From Parageobacillus sp. KH3-4 (GTDB lineage: Bacteria > Bacillota > Bacilli > Bacillales > Anoxybacillaceae): a stretch of 64,000 bases of DNA. The stretch's first letter is position 1. Every line of letters begins with the position of its first letter. The stretch is taken from positions 1,708,001-1,772,000 of the forward strand of contig NZ_AP025627.1 of the NCBI RefSeq assembly GCF_022846435.1. Reading direction: 5' to 3'. This document shows positions 32,940-42,199 of the stretch, one piece after another. The translations under genes and the position numbers were made by a program. Under the pieces are notes generated by a model. That model saw only the letters and a program-made list of their open reading frames with translations, was not told where the DNA came from and did no database searches.

Positions 32940-34514
32940 TTATTCAGGATGATTGGTTGTGTCATTCGGATTTGGTGCATAATCCGATTTGTAATCTTTG
33001 TATTTTACTTCTGTGACCATTCCGGCTGAGGCGTGGTGCAAGTCATGGCAATGGAACATCCAGTTTCCCGGATTATCCGCTTTAAATGCAATGACATATT
33101 CTTCACCCGGATTTAGGTTCAAGGTATCCTTTATCAATGGGGAACCTGTCATTGGCTTGCCGTTTTTGCTTAATACTTGGAAAAAGTGTCCGTGTAAATG
33201 CATGGGATGTAAATCTGCCGGTGAATCGTTCACTAGTTTTACTTTGACGAGATCGCCTTTCTTCACATGGACAGGTGTCGTTTCAGGATACGTTTTCCCA
33301 TTGATCGTGTAGACCATGCCATCTTTGCCCATGGCTGTCCCTAAATTCATCGTGTATTCTACATCGTATTTTTGATCTAACGTAAATTCTCCCAGCTTCT
33401 GTTTTCCGTAGCTTGTCATGTCCACGACAGGCAAATCTTCTGTTGCATTCGCTTTATCGGCACTGCCTTTTTCGCCTTCATATTGGATTTTTACTTTCAT
33501 GCTATCGGCGCCTTTCATATTGCCATGGCATTCTAGTAACCATTCGCCCGGATTATTCGCTGTAAATTCAATATCGTAACGTTCTCCCGGAGCGATATTC
33601 AAAAGTTCGTCTTTGATCGGCTGCGGATCGTTTAACGGCTGTCCGTCTGCTGCGACAATTTTAAATTCGTGGCCATGCAGGTGCAGTTGATGGGACATGT
33701 ATCCTGCGTTTACAAGGCGAAGGCGCACTTTTTCGCCTTTTTTCACTTTTAAAGGTTTTACAGCGGAACCGCTTTTCCCGTTGATGGTGAAAATGTCATA
33801 CATGCTCATATCATGGCCTATTCTGTTCATGTTCATATGTTGGTGATCGGAGCCATTTCCGTGTTCCATATTGCTATGATCCATCCCATTCATATGCATA
33901 TTTTCTTCATTGGGATCGCTCACCCATTCATCCAACACAAGCGTATAATCCCGATCCGCTTTTTCCTCGTGTTTAGGCTCTACGATCAGTGTGCCATATA
34001 ATCCCTTATCCACTTGTTTTGCGCTCTCTTGATGGGAATGATACCAATACGTTCCCGGCACGGTTGCCGTGAATTCATACGTAAAGGTTTCTCCCGGTTT
34101 AATCGCGTTCATCGTAACACCTGGTACTCCGTCTTGACTATTTGGAACAGGATAGCCATGCCAATGAATCGTAATCGGTTCTGGTAATTCATTTTTCAAA
34201 TGGATTTTAACAGTGTCCCCTTGTTTCACACGAATTTGCGGCCCAGGCACTGATCCATTGTATGTGTAGACCGGAAGTTTTACTTTATCATTGATTTGCA
34301 ATAATGCTTCCTTGGCGGTAAGATGAATCTCTTTACCAGATAAAACTTCTGTGGTTGTGGCCAAAGGCAATTGCCTGCTGGAATGCTTGGCCGTGTTTTC
34401 TTCCTTTGACGCATTGTGCCCCTGCATCGAACTATGAGGCGAGGCATTATTGGAGCAGGACGCGCCGAGGGCAACGACTCCCGCTACAATCGTTCCAATC
34501 AATAATTTTTTCAT
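32940..34514 (-). CDS. Multicopper oxidase lipoprotein (laccase/copper-resistance type)
   Basis: About 524 residues from ATG 34514 (GGAGGG upstream). The N terminus is a lipoprotein signal with lipobox LGASC. Copper ligands are clear: TIHWHG and WYHSH in the first domain, HPMHLHGHFF and HCHDLHHASAGM at the end. A Met/His-rich insertion (MHMNGMDHSNMEHG to HMNMNRIGHDMSM) in the middle is like those of CueO/CopA-type cuprous oxidases. It probably oxidises Cu(I) or phenols outside the membrane. It complements the CsoR-CopAZ system. Confidence 0.92.
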   Translation of the reverse strand: MKKLLIGTIVAGVVALGASCSNNASPHSSMQGHNASKEENTAKHSSRQLPLATTTEVLSGKEIHLTAKEALLQINDKVKLPVYTYNGSVPGPQIRVKQGDTVKIHLKNELPEPITIHWHGYPVPNSQDGVPGVTMNAIKPGETFTYEFTATVPGTYWYHSHQESAKQVDKGLYGTLIVEPKHEEKADRDYTLVLDEWVSDPNEENMHMNGMDHSNMEHGNGSDHQHMNMNRIGHDMSMYDIFTINGKSGSAVKPLKVKKGEKVRLRLVNAGYMSHQLHLHGHEFKIVAADGQPLNDPQPIKDELLNIAPGERYDIEFTANNPGEWLLECHGNMKGADSMKVKIQYEGEKGSADKANATEDLPVVDMTSYGKQKLGEFTLDQKYDVEYTMNLGTAMGKDGMVYTINGKTYPETTPVHVKKGDLVKVKLVNDSPADLHPMHLHGHFFQVLSKNGKPMTGSPLIKDTLNLNPGEEYVIAFKADNPGNWMFHCHDLHHASAGMVTEVKYKDYKSDYAPNPNDTTNHPE

Positions 34515-35141
34515 ATGTTTCCCTCCATCAAACAAACGTGTGATGTTCTAATGTCATCATAGAAAATAAATTTGCAAAATTTATGGAGGAAAAAGTGAAT
34601 AAGCAATTTTACACTAACTAAAAAGCGGCCATGTGTTCTTCTTCCTCTAAATGAGAGGAAGGGGAGAGAAATCGGCAAGTTTTTCATCAAAAGAACGTAT
34701 GTTCTATAATAGAACCATCCTATTTAGGGAGAGAAAAAAGAAGGAAATGCTTATGCTTCGTGGCCCAAAGGTGTTCTTCTGGGCATCCAAAGCGGAATTG
34801 GACAGGATTCCGACAATGGAAAAAGTACGAACAAGCGACACGTATGTGTTGCTTCATGGTGCCTTCAACCAATAGAACGTACAAAACGAAGCTGACGTAT
34901 CTACGGATTGCGCAAGCAAGAAGCAGTAAAAAGGGGCTACCCCGGTGTGGTACGATGTTGCTTATGGAATCTAGCGGAAATACTTCCAATGCAGGAGTGT
35001 AGAAGGGGTATGAAGCTTCTTCGATAGAAGTGTAAGAAACTCCCACCTCTTCATGGAATGAAAGGTGGGAGAGATTCATTAGATGAAAAAGCAATTGTTC
35101 ATCATCTGTGGTGCCGCACCGTATTATGGCTGGCTATGGGC
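34515..35141. other. Stretch without intact gene; IS605-like end repeat
   Basis: Open frames on both strands (34651-35240) have no recognisable domain. The right part, 34975-35071, resembles the 3' end of an IS200/IS605-type element (listed separately). The rest could be transposon debris. Confidence 0.4.
34975..35072 (+). mobile_element. Possible 3'-end relic of an IS200/IS605 (TnpB-type) element
   Basis: The segment ends in a hairpin, CTCCCACCT (35040-35048) / AGGTGGGAG (35063-35071), and is preceded by a run containing TAGCGGAAATACTTCCAATG and GAAGCTTCTTCGATAGAAG. Both resemble the subterminal scaffold seen at the right end of TnpB elements, where the guide RNA is encoded. No TnpA or TnpB remains. 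A second copy of the hairpin lies at 40569-40604. Confidence 0.35.
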
Positions 35142-36374
35142 TTATTCGGCTTCGGCCGTTTTAAGCATTCGAAACATCGGAAGCATGACCAGAATGCCAA
35201 TGACAAAGAGTGCGGCAGAGGCCTGATAGATTGCGACTAGGGAGAATTGTTCTTTCAACAGACCAGCCAAGCTCATTGTGATGACCATCGAACCCATGAA
35301 CAAAGGGGTCAATATGCCGTTAACACGTCCTACGAACGTTTCGTCGGTATTGTTCAGTATAATCGTATTAATGCCGATATGGAGAGCAGGCATGAATAGG
35401 CCGATGATAAACTCAGCCAGCAAGGTCAGCCAGAACATGGTAGACCAACCCATCACAAAAATTCCTGCAGCCATGGCACCCATTCCCAGCATCAGCAGAA
35501 TGTGCGGCGCAATCCGATTGGAAAAGACCATCGCCACAGCGCCGCCGATGATCATAGCTGCTCCATGAGCGGTGAACAGCCATTGCAAGTAATCCTTTTC
35601 CAGACCAAGGCGTTCTGTTACCAGAAAGATGGCCAACGGGTGGATTAATCCAAGCCCTAATCCGGCAGCCATGAAGCCGCCTCCCAAAGCCACAAGAATT
35701 TTGCGCGACCACACATATTGAAAACCGAGCTTTATTTCATGCCAGAGCGATGTCTCGCTTTCGTCTTTCTTCTCCATTTGGTCAGGAGGCAATAACGTCA
35801 ATATGAGAGCAGATAATAGAAAAGCTGTACCTACTATCGCCATAGAGATGTAGATACCAAACTGTTGAAAGACGAAGGTGCCTAATATCGGACCGATGAT
35901 CATAAAAATAGCCATCATTGTTTGGAACAATGACATACCTGCCTGCATCTGCTCTTCCGGAACGTGTACTTTGAACAGCTTCATCCCCGAAGGCTGAGAG
36001 AATTGTGATAGGATTGCGGAGACGAATGTGGTGAGAAAGACCACTTTCCATGTGCCGACCAGGAGCGCCATTAATATGACAAATATCGATATAGCGCTTA
36101 AGAGGTCGCACCAGATCATCGTTCGTTTCGGTCGCCAACGATCTGCAAACGTACCGCCAATAAAGGAAAAGATAAAAATCGGTGCAAATTCAGCCACCGA
36201 TATAAGTGAGACGGCAAGTGCATCCCCATTTGTCTTCTCGGTGACAAACAATAGAATCGCAAAGTTACGTACCCAAATGCCGACCTGAATAAACAGGCCA
36301 GCCGTCATAATCGTTTGGATGAAACGATTACGTAATAGGGAAGCCATGGACGGATTTGCGTTTGTTGATGACAT
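35142..36374 (-). CDS. MFS transporter (NreB/Tet-type exporter)
   Basis: 410 residues with 12 membrane helices and the loop-2/3 motif GGTFADRWRPKRTM, the hallmark of MFS drug and metal exporters. Another typical segment is FVGRVNGILTPLF in the second half. The substrate is unknown; relatives export macrolides or nickel. The start is ATG 36374 with GAGAGGT upstream on the minus strand. Confidence 0.88.
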   Translation of the reverse strand: MSSTNANPSMASLLRNRFIQTIMTAGLFIQVGIWVRNFAILLFVTEKTNGDALAVSLISVAEFAPIFIFSFIGGTFADRWRPKRTMIWCDLLSAISIFVILMALLVGTWKVVFLTTFVSAILSQFSQPSGMKLFKVHVPEEQMQAGMSLFQTMMAIFMIIGPILGTFVFQQFGIYISMAIVGTAFLLSALILTLLPPDQMEKKDESETSLWHEIKLGFQYVWSRKILVALGGGFMAAGLGLGLIHPLAIFLVTERLGLEKDYLQWLFTAHGAAMIIGGAVAMVFSNRIAPHILLMLGMGAMAAGIFVMGWSTMFWLTLLAEFIIGLFMPALHIGINTIILNNTDETFVGRVNGILTPLFMGSMVITMSLAGLLKEQFSLVAIYQASAALFVIGILVMLPMFRMLKTAEAE

Positions 36375-36410
36375 AAGAATAACCTCTCTATCTTGTATTC
36401 GTTTAAAAAT

Positions 36411-36803
36411 TTAGCTTTTTGCAAGGTTTAATTGCCATGAAACACCGTATTTATCTTCAACCCAGCCAAACTTTTTGCTAACTGGAGAAGCAGCTAATGG
36501 CATTAGGACTTTGCCATCTTGCGATAACTGCTCAAAAACTCTATTTATTTCTTCTTCGGTATCACATGTTACAAACAGTGACATTGCAGGAGTGAAAGGG
36601 TGCTCTTGCTTGTTGCTATTATCAATGGCCATAAACGTTTGTCCTTTTAATGTGAATGTCGCATATAATACTGTTCCATCTTCATGGTAAAAAACACTGT
36701 TTATTTCTGATTGATCAAATACAGAGGTGTAAAAATTCATTGCTTCTTCAGCTTTGCCATTGAACATGAAACATGTAGTAATTTTTTGATTTGAATTTTC
36801 CAT
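36411..36803 (-). CDS. PhnB/YjdN-like VOC protein
   Basis: 130 residues: TTCFMFNGKAEEAMNFYTS at the start and FGWVEDKYGVSWQLNL at the end are typical of the PhnB (3-demethylubiquinone methyltransferase-like, DUF899-related) branch of the VOC fold. No enzymatic role is established for these. AAAGGAGC precedes the ATG on the minus strand. Confidence 0.87.
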   Translation of the reverse strand: MENSNQKITTCFMFNGKAEEAMNFYTSVFDQSEINSVFYHEDGTVLYATFTLKGQTFMAIDNSNKQEHPFTPAMSLFVTCDTEEEINRVFEQLSQDGKVLMPLAASPVSKKFGWVEDKYGVSWQLNLAKS

Positions 36804-36841
36804 TTAAACTCAGCTCCTTTTATTAACATGTAAGAACGACA

Positions 36842-37051
36842 TTAAATTTTAGTCTCGGCCAACGAGCGAATATATGTTCCTGTTACTTTATTATCTGTGA
36901 GCGGAAACAGATTGTCAATAACAGAAATATTCACATACGAAACTGCTTCTTCTTTTAGAGAGTGTAGTTTAGGTTTTAAAAGTAACTTTTGCTTTGGAAA
37001 AGCGGCCCAATTGGCGGTAATTTCTTTAACGGAAGAGGCAGGAACATCGCG
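36842..37051 (-). pseudogene. C-terminal fragment of an unidentified protein
   Basis: On the minus strand an open frame of about 69 codons (with VKEITANWAAFPKQKLLL and NISVIDNLFPLTDNKV) ends at TAA 36842-36844. It has good protein-like composition but no start codon or ribosome binding site, and an in-frame stop lies directly upstream. I do not recognise the family. Confidence 0.4.
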
Positions 37052-37154
37052 AAACTATTTTATGGAAGTATGCGGGAGTCGAACAAGACGATTAGCGACC
37101 GGAGGATTCCAATTATACATGTATACCGACTATGCATGCAAGCGAAAATAGGCA

Positions 37155-37326
37155 GCAGGCAGGACAAGGGAAGACGAACGATGGTTGGAGCTGGAAGGGA
37201 GGAAATGTTATATTAGAGACATTTCTATTGGGGATGAAAGTTCATCGGGAAAATAATAAACCATGGGTTTTCATCCATAAAAATAATTGGTTGGATAAAA
37301 TTGCGAAGGTAGTTGAAATAAATTAA
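37155..37326 (+). pseudogene. 3' fragment of a YlmA-like ABC ATPase gene
   Basis: The frame ending at 37326 reads LETFLLGMKVHRENNKPWVF, matching SETFQLPIKVHWENNRPWAS at the C terminus of the intact ATPase at 45291-46115. The nucleotide match is strong over ~75 bases (from about 37212) and weaker back to ~37155. The ATP-binding domain is missing. A terminator follows, as would be expected at the old gene end. Confidence 0.75.
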
Positions 37327-37356
37327 AAGGAAACTTGGATGGGCCAAGTTTCCTTT
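37326..37356. terminator. Bidirectional terminator hairpin
   Basis: Perfect 13-bp stem AAAGGAAACTTGG (37326-37338) / CCAAGTTTCCTTT (37344-37356) between the ABC fragment and the convergent carbonic anhydrase gene. Confidence 0.8.
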
Positions 37357-37421
37357 GCTTTATGACAAGTACTTGCTTTTCTGTTCAGCATCATTTGTGA
37401 AGACAAGAAAAAGAGCGATGA

Positions 37422-38006
37422 TCAGATGGTTGCCCGGCCAATGCGGTTAGCTTCAGGCACTTCAATCAGTCGGCCGCTTTTCACGTCGTAAATAAAACCA
37501 TAGATCGTAATGTAGCCCGGAACAAGAGGATGGGAGCGGATCCGTTCGACGTCATCGATAACACTCTGTTCAAGATTGCTGATCGTCAAAAATTCCATGT
37601 ATTCTCCCGCTCTGGAACCGGGTCCTCTTCCTGTATCGCGCCAATGTTCCCCGTCAAACTCAGCCGGTTCCAGGCTGTTGGCGAGCAAATTGCGGATAAT
37701 GTCATTGGTAAATGTCTCCATACCACAATCGGTATGATGAATCACAAACCATTCCCGTGTTCCCAACAGCTTATACGAGATTACGAGGGAACGAATCGCA
37801 TCGTCACTTGCCCGGCCTCCAGCATTTCGGATTACATGAGCATCGCCTTCCGCAAGCCCGGCAAACTTAGCTGGGTCGAGGCGCGCATCCATGCAGGTCA
37901 GAATGGCAAATCGGCGCTTCGGCGGCATCGCCAGATTTGCTTTGTCCCCGAAATTAGCAGCATATTCTTTGTTCGCAGCCAATACTTCGTTTAAAATCTC
38001 ACTCAT
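37422..38006 (-). CDS. Beta-class carbonic anhydrase
   Basis: 194 residues. The zinc-site motifs are CMDARLD and HHTDCGM (Cys, Asp/Arg dyad, His, Cys), as in the short beta enzymes of Gram-positive bacteria. It interconverts CO2 and bicarbonate. The ORF is complete, with a GGTGAC-type ribosome binding site on the minus strand. Confidence 0.9.
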   Translation of the reverse strand: MSEILNEVLAANKEYAANFGDKANLAMPPKRRFAILTCMDARLDPAKFAGLAEGDAHVIRNAGGRASDDAIRSLVISYKLLGTREWFVIHHTDCGMETFTNDIIRNLLANSLEPAEFDGEHWRDTGRGPGSRAGEYMEFLTISNLEQSVIDDVERIRSHPLVPGYITIYGFIYDVKSGRLIEVPEANRIGRATI

Positions 38007-38210
38007 TTTCCGTCACCCTTTTTAAATTATATAAATCATATATGTTTACTATGATTATAATACGCCGTTATCCTGCCGTCAATGAATTCTTACACGTCTA
38101 ACGGGGTATAATAACTAAAGGAAGAAGCTTATCATTTGATAATAAATGAAGAATAATTGTAATTTAAAGATAGTTCATCAAAAAATAGTTTATATTTAGG
38201 AGCTGGTTAT

Positions 38211-38819
38211 ATGAAAGTGTTAACCGTTGTCTCGCATCCCAGAAGAGAATCCCTCACTTTTGCGATTGCCGAGCGTTTCATTCAAGGATTAAAAGATGCT
38301 GGACATGAAGTGGAAATTGCGGATTTGTACGGTGAAGAGTTTAATCCGCTGTTATACGAACAAGATGAACCGGATTGGGACAACCCTAATAAGACATATT
38401 CTCCGCGTGTTCATGCAGAAATGGAAAGATTGAAAAGAAATGATGGTTTAGCCTTCATCTTCCCGTTGTGGTGGTATTCCTTACCGGCGATGGTAAAAGG
38501 ATATATAGATCGGGTATGGAACTATGGTTTTGCTTATGGAGGAGCGCATCTTCCACACAAAAAGGTATTGTGGATACCGCTGGTGGGAGAGACAGAAGAA
38601 AGTCTGAAAAAAAGAAATTTCGATACGATGATTTCCCATTATTTGAATGTTGGTTTAGCAGGTTATACAGGCATTCCGCAATCGGAAGTGGCCTTTCTGT
38701 ATAATACGTTAGCTGAAGACATAGAAAATGAAGAAGAAATCAAAAGGCATTACAAGAATCTTTTCAATCAAGCGTATGAGCTAGGGAATACATATAGCCG
38801 TTCATTAGCAGAAAAATAA
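38211..38819 (+). CDS. NAD(P)H oxidoreductase, flavodoxin-like fold (NQO/KefF/YwrO type)
   Basis: 202 residues. The N terminus VVSHPRRESLTFAIAERF is the FMN/FAD phosphate loop of NQO-type proteins; AFIFPLWWYSLPAMVKGYIDRVW is the central family signature. It reduces quinones or nitro compounds by two-electron transfer and may protect from redox cycling. TAGGAGC precedes ATG 38211. Confidence 0.9.
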   Translation: MKVLTVVSHPRRESLTFAIAERFIQGLKDAGHEVEIADLYGEEFNPLLYEQDEPDWDNPNKTYSPRVHAEMERLKRNDGLAFIFPLWWYSLPAMVKGYIDRVWNYGFAYGGAHLPHKKVLWIPLVGETEESLKKRNFDTMISHYLNVGLAGYTGIPQSEVAFLYNTLAEDIENEEEIKRHYKNLFNQAYELGNTYSRSLAEK

Positions 38820-39654
38820 CCATGGTACATTGTGTACCCATCTGATTTTTTCGGTTTATGAATACAGGCCAATGTTCAATAGTGAAGTGCGCATACCCAC
38901 AGTGCAGTAGAAGTAAAAAGCTTACCGCTTCAAGATGCACTCAAAGCTCTCTAAAATAGGTGGCGATAATCAACGGAAACGATTTTATCCTTATGCTGCT
39001 AGGCAGAGTCACTGCGATTTTCTTTCGTAGTGCCTCTGTTTTTTTATTGCGCAAAAAGAAGGTAAGAGAGCGCCAACGTAAAAAGGCCACACACGCTTAC
39101 GAAAGTGGGCAAGTCAACAGGCACGGGGGAAAAAGTATTCAAAGCCATGAAAGAGCCGCAGTACAAACCAAATGCCTTATCAAGTGCGATGATTTCGCAG
39201 TGTACGAACAATATTTGGCATGGTCGTACATCATCCACATGCTTCTATCGCTTCACATTGTTTTATGGCAAAATGATTGATGCCATTTTCCATAAAGTGG
39301 AAAACCTCAACTATTCCGTATTTGTTGCCACAGACAAAGAAAAATCAGTCGATGATATAGTGGAAAAGGGTAGATGGACTTATTCCCATAAGCGGACTTC
39401 TTCAGGAAGCCGCCGATTATATTGACCAATTTCATATTCCTTACGTGACCGGTCCGTATGTCTATTGAAAAAATGTAATTCAGCTTTTTGCCGTTTACAA
39501 AATTTTTTATCGAATTCTTGATAAGTTTAAATAGTTACATATGGTTAAAAATAGCAATTTACTATATACTAGCATGTAGATTCGTTGTTATTGTTTACAG
39601 GAGTATGGAAATTTATGAAAGGAGAGCGTGGAATAGGAAAAGGAACGAATGCAT
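38820..39654. other. Decayed coding stretch, identity unknown
   Basis: Between about 38975 and 39470 several short frames look coding, for example LNYSVFVATDKEKSVDDIVE and, in another frame, LLQEAADYIDQFHIPYVTGP. They are split by frameshifts and stops, so this is probably one or two dead genes. I cannot name the family. The flanks hold no gene. Confidence 0.4.
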
Positions 39655-39904
39655 ATGAAAAAAATCATTTATATTTCTTATGACTAAGAATTCTTGCCGC
39701 AGCAAATGGTGGCGAAAGTGTATAGCGCTGGCATCGAAGCTCACGGATCAAACCGAAACGAGGTAAAAGAGTTATGAAAGAAGTGGGGATGGCTCTTTCA
39801 AAACAGACATCTGACTTATTGATCCTGATATTTTAATAAGGCGGATCTCGTTGGGATATTATTGATCACATTGCCCAGTACCCCCGCCGCATGTGAAACA
39901 CCTC
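39655..39904 (+). pseudogene. arsC arsenate reductase pseudogene
   Basis: From ATG 39655 the frame reads MKKIIYISYD then stops; further pieces in shifted frames read KVYSAGIEAHGSNRNEVKEL, MKEVGMALSKQTSDLL, KADLVGILL and CPVPPPHVK. This is the order of thioredoxin-coupled ArsC of Bacillus: start KIIYF, YSAGIEAHG, MKEVGIDIS-QTSD, NADLVVTLCGDA, PPHVK. At least three lesions are present, and the catalytic Cys loop after the start is destroyed. No other ars gene is nearby. Confidence 0.8.
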
Positions 39905-39954
39905 CAATTGAGTAAAAGATTGATAGAAGAGGAGGGTCGCTTGGTAAAGTATAA

Positions 39955-40389
39955 ATGAGCAAAATGAACAAATGTATATTTTGCGAAATTGTTCACGGTA
40001 AGTCTCCCTGCTACGAGATTTATAAAGATGATTACGTAACAGCGTTTCTTGATAAAAATCCGGTAAGCGTTGGTCATACCTTAATTGTCACTAATAAACA
40101 TATAGAAAGGCTTGATTATATAAAAGAAAAACAAATCGCTAGTGCTTTAATGGATTCCTTGATCATAGTATCCAAAAAATTAATTAAATCCGGAATTTGT
40201 GAAGACTTTACAGTACTTCAAGATAACGGATATTGGGCCCAGCAAGATATTAAGCATATTCATTTTCATATTATACCTAGGCACAAGGATGAGAAAATTA
40301 TTTTGAAATTAGATACTGATGTTGTTGCAGCGGAGAATAAAAATTTACTCAAGACATGGGAGAAAATCAAACAGCACGAGAGTTTATAG
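39955..40389 (+). CDS. HIT family protein
   Basis: 144 residues with CIFCEIVHGKSPCYEIYKD at the N terminus and the histidine triad HIHFHIIPRH near residue 103. HIT proteins hydrolyse or transfer nucleotides (dinucleoside polyphosphates, AMP-lysine). The N-terminal zinc-type CxxC is intact. A GGAGGG site is somewhat far (about 18 bases) from ATG 39955, so ATG 39964 is also possible. Confidence 0.85.
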   Translation: MSKMNKCIFCEIVHGKSPCYEIYKDDYVTAFLDKNPVSVGHTLIVTNKHIERLDYIKEKQIASALMDSLIIVSKKLIKSGICEDFTVLQDNGYWAQQDIKHIHFHIIPRHKDEKIILKLDTDVVAAENKNLLKTWEKIKQHESL

Positions 40390-40665
40390 GATTGAAAAAG
40401 AATAGTTTCGTATATTTTGCATAAAAAGGTATATTTGAGTTGGAAAAAGAAGAGAAAATATGATTTATTAGGTGTTCAGAATTTAAAACATAGGACAGCA
40501 CCCCGCCGAAGCATTTCTAGATTGGCAAGCTAGAGGGAATATCTACTTTATTTTCATAAGGGTGGTAAAAAACTCCCACCTCTTCATGGAATAAAGGCGG
40601 GAGAAGTTCGTTTTTCGTCTATACCATATGACTAAACAAGTTGTTGCGATCGCCCCATGGATTTT
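40390..40665. other. Intergenic stretch containing the second IS605-like hairpin
   Basis: No gene. The only structure is the hairpin repeat at 40569-40604, which may now end the minus-strand MocR transcript. Confidence 0.5.
40569..40604. repeat. Hairpin repeat, second copy
   Basis: CTCCCACCT (40573-40581) pairs with AGGCGGGAG (40595-40603, one G-T pair). With its loop it is nearly the same as 35038-35072. Both copies lie just downstream of minus-strand gene ends, so they may serve as terminators derived from a mobile element. Confidence 0.6.
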
Positions 40666-42161
40666 TTATGCGATAAAAGAAGGCGATGTGATTAGCTGTC
40701 GGATCACTTTCGAAAGACGAAGCATTCCTTTTTCCAAGTCAGCTAAAGAAGCATAAGAATAAGAAAGGCGAAGGTGCTGGGTCGCATGTTGATCATAGAC
40801 ATTTCCCGGATTCAACAGAATTCCCTGCTCTAACGCCTTTGCAAAAAGTTTCCGTATGGAGAGTGAAGGCAATATGCGTAACCATATATAAAAACCGCCC
40901 CTAGGAACAGACCAGGTCGCAATGTCGGAAAAATGTCGCTGCAATGAGTCGATCATGACCTCTCTGCGAATTTTCAATTCTTTTCTGACTTTTTCCAGAT
41001 GTTGATGATAAAACCCACTTGATAGCCATTCCGCAACAGCCCATTGGGACAAGGAGCTTGATCCGTAATCGGTTTGCATTTTAATATCCGCCAATCGTTC
41101 AATAACAGGCTTCGGTCCGACTACCCAGCCGATTCTCAAACCTGGGCTCAATGTTTTCGATATGCTACCAAGATATAGAACAAGCCCATTTTTATCGATG
41201 GCTTTCAAAGGCGGAGGAGGCGGCGAATCGAGCCAGAGTTCCCGATATACATCATCTTCAATAATCGGCAGCTGCTCTTGCTCGCATACATCAATCAGTT
41301 CTTTTCGTCTTTCTTCAGGCATCACGATTCCTGTTGGGTTATGGAAGGACGGGATCGTATAAAGTAATGAAGCATTTTGCCGCTTTTTTTGTTCCGTAAT
41401 CGCTTTTATTTGAACACCATTTTCATCTAAAGGAAGTCCGAATAACCGCATCCCGGCAGATTGAAACACATGTAGGGAATACAGGTACGACGGTTTTTCC
41501 AGAAAAATTGTAGTTCCCCGCTGCAAGAGACCTATTGAAATCAATTGCAATGCTTGCAAAGCTCCCGACACAATTAAAATAGAAGAAGGGGAAGCCTCAA
41601 TCCCGATGGTTTTCAAATGTCTACTAAGCTGTTCCCTAAGAAAAAGCAATCCTTTCGGTTCTTCGTAACCAAGTGAATCGATACGGTCCGGCAGCCGGTC
41701 AATACTTGTTTCATCATCTCACGAGGAAATAAGTCAGGAGAAAGCTCCCCTGTTCCCAACCGGATGATAGTTGGATCAAACTCCGCTTTATTGATTTCCT
41801 GTATCGTAGGCAAATTGGGTTGATGAATCCCCGCTTGCACATAGGAGCTCCAATCAGGGGGAGGGGTAGAGGTCATCAAGGACCACGTATTGTTCATCAC
41901 TTTCGTACCGCTTCCGCTTTTTCCTTCGAGCAATCCCTCTGCGATCAATTCTGCCAAAGCCGCAACGACCGTACTGCGGTTCACTCCCCATGCTTGGGCC
42001 AATGTGCGTTGGGGAAGGATTTTCGTTCCTACGGCCCATTCTCCTGTTTCAATCTTTTCTTTTATATATTCTTTGATCTGGATATAGAGAGGCGTTGGCG
42101 ACGATTTGTCAGGTTTCCAATCCAATTCGATCATGAAAGATTCTCTCCCGTATAAATCCAT
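40666..42161 (-). pseudogene. MocR/PdxR-type GntR-aminotransferase regulator, frameshifted
   Basis: The N-terminal part (41613-42161) has a GntR winged helix (YIQIKEYIKEKIETGEW, LPQRTLAQAWGVNRSTVVAAL). The C-terminal part (40666-41649) is a fold-type I aminotransferase domain with the PLP-lysine region YLGSISKTLSPGLRIGWVVG. The two are in different frames. The sequence around the joint, LPDRIDSLGYEEPKGLLFLR in a combined reading, places a one-base loss near 41691-41700. MocR proteins sense amino acids or vitamin B6; it probably controlled the adjacent PhzF and LysE-type genes. Confidence 0.85.
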
Positions 42162-42199
42162 ATATTGAACGAATCTTTAGATAAGGATAAGGTAAGGCA

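Noticed and set aside
34651-35240. Overlapping frames between the copper oxidase and MFS genes
   Set aside because: They cross the hairpin repeat and show no domain; best explained as transposon debris.
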